A stretch of 64,000 nt of DNA. Source: Mercurialis annua (lineage: Eukaryota > Streptophyta > Magnoliopsida > Malpighiales > Euphorbiaceae). The stretch lies in contig NC_065573.1 of assembly GCF_937616625.2 (NCBI RefSeq), forward strand, positions 11,795,001 to 11,859,000. The letters run 5' to 3'. The notes under the pieces were generated by a model. It was not told the DNA's origin. It searched no databases and saw nothing but the letters and a program-made list of their open reading frames with translations. Below are positions 59,977 to 64,000 of this stretch, piece after piece. The position numbers and the translations under genes are program-made. Position 1 is the stretch's first letter, and every line of letters begins with the position of its first letter.

Positions 59977-60080
59977 ATGTACGTATGTGTATATATATAT
60001 GTACGTATGTATAGATCTATCTATGTACGTATGTATGGATTTATGTATATATGTATGAATGCCTGTATATATATTAATTA
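59977..60080. repeat. TGTA/TATA-rich simple repeat at the right edge of the array
   Basis: Imperfect atgtacgtatgtgtatat-type repeats; the ORF at 59861-60058 reads through them and is not a gene. Confidence 0.85.
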
Positions 60081-61123
60081 TTAATATAATCTTCAAATGA
60101 TAATATTTTAAGGACAACACTTATCCTTTGAATTTGAAATTTAATTAATATATATATACACATATATTTAATTATCTTTTAATCACTTTATTCTATTTGA
60201 ATTGTACAATCCTTAATTGTTTTGGCTCTGTTCTTAGTGTACGACCCTGAAAGTTCATACAGCGTTGGTAGTGGGCTCAAAATCTCTATTTCGTCCTACA
60301 AAACATGAGTGGCCCCTAGCAAGACATTATAACTACTTAAGGCATATGAATATCAATTATATGATTTAACCTTTATATAATATTTTTAATCTTTTTGTCT
60401 CACGATATCCAGATTGAATATAAGGCATAGAACTGTCATCCTTATAATATTCAATCATTAGTTTCATGATTTCAAGTAGACTAAAAATGATAACTCTTTA
60501 TCAATTCATTTAGCATGGTCATGTATTTCCTACGGTCTATCTTTTCAAGGGGCCCATAGATATCTTACTCAAATAATTGAGGGACAAATTCCTTCTCGGT
60601 TACTCACATTTCTCACATAGTTACTTTCATATCCAACGACCATCTATTCCATTATCCTATTAAAGATAATATAAGACTGTATCAAAATGTGAAATAGCTA
60701 TGTAGAAATCCATTGTTATTTCAAGGTCAAAGGATTGGTTTAATATTACTATAATGAGAGAAACTTATGACAATGTTCTATGTAGTATTTTCATGATGGG
60801 TCATCATGTGCTTCATTTCTTAAATGACACCTATGATTTGATTTAATACTCATATTCATGATTAGTAAAACATAATAATCAGTCAACGTCATGCTAGTCT
60901 TAATGTACTATTAAGACTAGGGATAGTTTAAATATAATTCTTTATTAATTCTAAGGATTTTACTATCAACTCACATACTTGATGCCTTAAGAAGAATTAA
61001 TTATTTAAGTATTTAATCATAATATTAAATGATAATAAAAGTGACAACTAATTAATAGCAAAAGATAAAGTCAATACATGGTCAAACATGATTGACCTAG
61101 TGCATATCACTAACACTACCCAA
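60081..61123. mobile_element. Probable solo LTR, right part (interrupted)
   Basis: Noncoding, ending aacactacccaa, the inverted match to the ttgggtgtt start at 34304. The phrases cagcgttggtagtgggctca and gagtggcccctagcaagaca are reminiscent of Copia LTRs, but this is from memory. I see no gene in this ~1 kb. Confidence 0.4.
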
Positions 61124-61590
61124 GGAAACAACACCGATTATTGTTAAAGGCAGTTTGGGAAAATCGCACTAGTTAGAAATTGGAGACAAGAACATCTCTA
61201 TTTCAGCTGGTTTACGGTCATGATGATATGTTACCAATGGAACTATAAGTGGCGTCTACAAGGCGAAAGATGCAACACAATTTGACTTAAGGCGATTATC
61301 ATGATAAAATTGTAATTGAGGCAATAGACTTAGATGAAAATCGTTTTCTTTCTAATCCTGGAGGTTCAAAAGAGGTGAGTGGAGTGGGTCTACAACAAGC
61401 GAGTAAAGGAGAAAAAATTTGAAGTCGACCAACTTGTGTGGAAAGTAATTTTGCCGATAGGCTATAAGAGTGGGGCATTTGAAAAATTATCCCCCAACTG
61501 GGAAGGTCCGTACAAAAGTTATCCAAGTATTAGGTAACAGTGCTTATGTTCTTGCAAATGTTGAAGGCCAAATCCACGATATGGTGATCA
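61124..61590 (+). pseudogene. Gypsy integrase pseudogene, right part
   Basis: Conceptual translation gives RLLLKAVWENRTS, LVYGHDDMLPME, then DENRFLSNPG, FEVDQLVWK and LSPNWEGPYK, the C-terminal part of Ty3/Gypsy integrase (end of the core, then the GPY/F-type module). It contains several stops and frameshifts. The left part of what seems the same gene ends at 34303 with SIIQK followed by a readable continuation, and this part starts at the next expected residues, so about 26.8 kb of later insertions separate the two. The gene is cut on the right by the LTR at 61591. Confidence 0.7.
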
Positions 61591-61983
61591 TGTAATATCC
61601 CATATTTTTACAGTTATTAAGTGGTGTCACGTGTCCTAATTTGCAATAATTAGAAGTAAGAAGGTCAAGAATAAATAAAAAAATAGTTTGGATTAAGACC
61701 GAAGTGGGTCTAATATGTTAGTCGCGAAATAATAATTAAGTTTGAAAATTATTATTCGCTAGAGCGAGTATTAGCGGGATTAAGTAAAAGCTAAGAAAAT
61801 TAATATAAAATAAAGTATAAGTCCGTATTGATAAATTTCCGGCTAAGGTCTGTGAAATAGTTTTAAGAATTTATCGTAAAAATTTCGTAATTTTTTGGGC
61901 TGTTTTCAAATTGGAAGCGGGCGTTTATTAGATTTCTAGTTAAAGTATGAGATTGAGCTCCTTGAGTTAAGTTGCGCTTTAGC

Positions 61984-62182
61984 CAACTATATATAAGAAC
62001 AACTTCATAAGATAGTTTAGTTATATATATAAAAACAACTTCATAAGAAAGTTTAGTCATATATATAAATATATATAAGAACAACTTCTTAATAAAATTT
62101 AGACCAACTTAATAAGAATATTTAGACCAACTGCATAAGAAAGTTTAGCTATATATAAGACCAATTTCAAAAGAAAGTTTGG
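61984..62182 (+). repeat. Tandem array of TATA-containing units in the LTR
   Basis: Six degenerate units (near 61987, 62021, 62057, 62103, 62126 and 62149) of about 23-46 bp share tataagaacaacttcataag followed by aaagtttag; four carry a TATATATAA box. The minus-strand ORF here is a shadow of the repeat. Confidence 0.8.
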
Positions 62183-62577
62183 TTCTAGAGATCAAAAACT
62201 TAGCTATTTCCATTTCTTCATCGTTCTTATTCAAATCGAGTTAGGGTTTGCGTTTCTTAACCGATTTTGACGATTCTCGCTTCTAATCGATTGTGTTTCA
62301 ACGGGTAATCGAGATCCGGCAAGACAACCGGCTACCGGAGAAGGAGCTCAGGGAGCTTGATAAAAGTTTTTGGAGTAGCAAGTTGTGAGTTTATATATTT
62401 TTACTTTTGACGTATTAAAAGTGCATAGCTATATATGCAAATGTTTTATATCAAAAGCATAGCATTGTTTATAATAAAAATGTTTTGCATAAAATGCATA
62501 CATCATTATTTTGAAACCAGTATAGATCCGATGAAACCATTATTTTGAAGACGTCTCTCTCGTTTGTTTAGATACGA

Positions 62578-62755
62578 GGTTAACTCGGTGGAATTATACC
62601 GGGACCTGTATCCAATGAGTTAAGTTGGTGGAACTATCCCGGGACTCATATCGATCGTTGGATTTGAGAAGTGATACTACTTAACTCGGTTGAACTATCT
62701 CGGGATTATATCAGATGGTATTAGTTAACTCGGTTGAACTATCCCGGGACTGAAC
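62578..62755. repeat. LTR minisatellite, core actcggttgaactatcccgg
   Basis: Four units near 62582, 62622, 62680 and 62729; the reverse complement of the core seen at 19.2, 24.1 and 33.5 kb. Confidence 0.75.
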
Positions 62756-63438
62756 CATCAGGAATAAGTTGATCGTCTCGCTCAAAAGAAGGATTCAGTT
62801 CGGACGATTCGACATAAATCGAGGATTAGGGTTTCACTCAGAACTTATATTTGGATGCATACGAATGATTGATATATAACATTGTTTTGTTTTATAGAAT
62901 ACTCACTTGTAAACTTATAAACTCACTCATTTTTAATTGATCCCGTTGGTAAAACCATTTTAAGGTACCTAGTCTTTTGACGTGACTGACTTTTACCCTT
63001 GTTTCAGAAGTCTGTGTTTTGAAGTATGTACAAAGAAGGTTTCGATCGATAGCGTTGCAGTACTCTAGTCCTAGTTGTAAATATGTTGTTTTGTCAAACG
63101 GTTTTATGTATTGTCTATACTCTGATGTTTAATAGACTTGTATAGTTTTAAACTGTGTTTTAAACCGTTCGATTGTGCAAAATTGGGCAATGCTTGATAT
63201 GTGGCTTCGCATTGTATGACCCTAGTTTCTATGTACAGTTTTCAGATTGTGAAAAGATGTTTGTAATCGTATCGTTTGAAAAGCTTTATTGAAAACGTTT
63301 TATATGTGATCATATGTTTAACAGCTTGATTAGATCACAAAATGTTTATTGAGGTTTTAGGCTTGCTACGGGATTCGGAGCTACCACTCCCATTTCCTAA
63401 CGCAGGTCTCGACTCAAGATTTCGGGTCGTGAAAAAGT

Positions 63439-63450
63439 TGGTATCAGAGA
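63439..63450 (+). other. Primer-binding site (tRNA-Met) of the right-edge Gypsy element
   Basis: TGGTATCAGAGA, one mismatch from TGGTATCAGAGC, a few bases after the LTR end. Confidence 0.8.
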
Positions 63451-63760
63451 AATAGTTTAGTTTCCTAGGCCATTGCATGTGTGTGTTATGTGATATATGA
63501 TCCTAGCTTTGACGATGTCACTAGGTTACACTAGGAACTACTTCAGGTATACGATTCGAGTCATGTGATTGATATGTCCACGTTTGTTTTCAAAATTTTC
63601 AACTTTCTTATTTATGATGTGAGTCAGTTTACGTGTGTGTGATCGGGATTATGTGATTACATACGTTTGCATATATGTTTTTTTGTGCTTAGATATGAGC
63701 ATAAGTGAGCACGTATTTGTCGTAAGATTATTGATCGTGGCGTTGTTTGCTTTAGTCAGA

Positions 63761-63976
63761 ATGGCTCACAAAAGACAAGCTAGGACCCGTGCCGCGGTAG
63801 CACAAGAAGTGGCACAGGAAGGAGACAAAGAAGCTCAAGATGAATCTTCTGTCCAGCGAGGACAACATGAACCGTTTGGAACAGCTGGAAGAGGTAGAGG
63901 CCGTGGAAAAGGCCGAGGCAGAGGCCAAGTTTCCAATTTACAAGAACCAGTGCACAAACAAGGAATGCATCAATAA
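63761..63976 (+). pseudogene. Start of Gypsy gag, prematurely stopped
   Basis: ATG at 63761 opens a 71-codon frame ending TAA at 63974-63976. The product is rich in Arg, Gln, Glu and Gly, with an RGRGRGKGRGRG tract, as seen at the N-terminus of gag in several plant Gypsy lineages. The frame is also open upstream to 63635 but the leader position favours 63761. The stop so early suggests a broken gene, but the window ends 24 bp later, so continuation in another frame cannot be judged. Confidence 0.5.
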
Positions 63977-64000
63977 CCGAATCCTGCAGGCTGTAATTTG

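Larger units (their letters stand above)
61591..63434 (+). mobile_element. 5' LTR of a Gypsy element entering the right edge
   Basis: Starts TGTAATATCCC and ends after the family signature (tacgggattcggagctacca) with gggtcgtgaa. A TATA-rich repeat array, a minisatellite and the downstream primer site and gag identify it as a 5' LTR, not the 3' LTR of the integrase-bearing element. Confidence 0.8.

Noticed and set aside
59861..60058. 65-codon ORF across the right virus junction
   Set aside because: It is a fusion of viral leader, the inverted fragment and a TATG simple repeat; no sign of coding.

Overview
The window is repeat-dense, AT-rich plant nuclear DNA, most likely from a dicot; the species cannot be told from the sequence. 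No intact host gene, rRNA or tRNA is visible. Essentially everything is transposable-element sequence of several ages, with one young and striking insertion: a head-to-tail array of an endogenous plant pararetrovirus (family Caulimoviridae) at about 36.38-59.98 kb.

Layout, left flank (1-34.3 kb). This is a nest of long-LTR retroelements. Bases 1-963 are noncoding retroelement DNA with degenerate tandem repeats. An LTR (964-4616, split by a 942-bp TIR element at 2084-3025) is followed by a noncoding internal domain (4617-8120). A related element lies in the opposite orientation (LTRs 8121-9238 and 18475-21228, tRNA-Met primer site 18459-18470). It is interrupted by a 5.2-kb Ty3/Gypsy element (10938-16109) that keeps a broken gag-protease gene. 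From 21.2 to 34.1 kb there are further LTR pieces, a 270-bp tandem duplication across an LTR edge, and a solo LTR with a perfect 5-bp target duplication (25917-28086).

Centre (34.1-61.6 kb). A Gypsy integrase gene is split at about 34303/61124. The split is filled by a probable solo LTR, which itself carries a 1.5-kb Mutator-like TIR element (34731-36257, perfect 10-bp target duplication) and the pararetrovirus array. The array holds three copies of a genome of about 7.99 kb: copy 1 lacks its first ~0.4 kb, copy 2 is full length, and copy 3 runs to 4 nt before the primer-binding site. Each genome has a TATA promoter, a tRNA-Met-like primer-binding site, a leader with a small upstream ORF, ORF1 (movement protein, coat protein with zinc knuckle, aspartic protease, reverse transcriptase, RNase H) and ORF2 of unknown function, which starts in a TAATG stop-start overlap. 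This layout best fits the florendovirus group. Every ORF1 copy is broken; only ORF2 of copy 2 is fully open.

Right flank (61.6-64 kb). The 5' end of another Gypsy element: LTR with a repeated TATA array, primer-binding site, and the start of gag at the window edge.

The most informative signals are: (a) a 46-bp inverted viral segment welded to the right end of the array, with the end 4 nt short of the primer site; (b) two disabling lesions distributed among the copies in conflicting ways, implying recombination or gene conversion; (c) strong, strand-biased repetition of the word TTACAA in coding and noncoding viral DNA; (d) LTR-specific palindrome clusters and minisatellites shared among the Gypsy-type LTRs.
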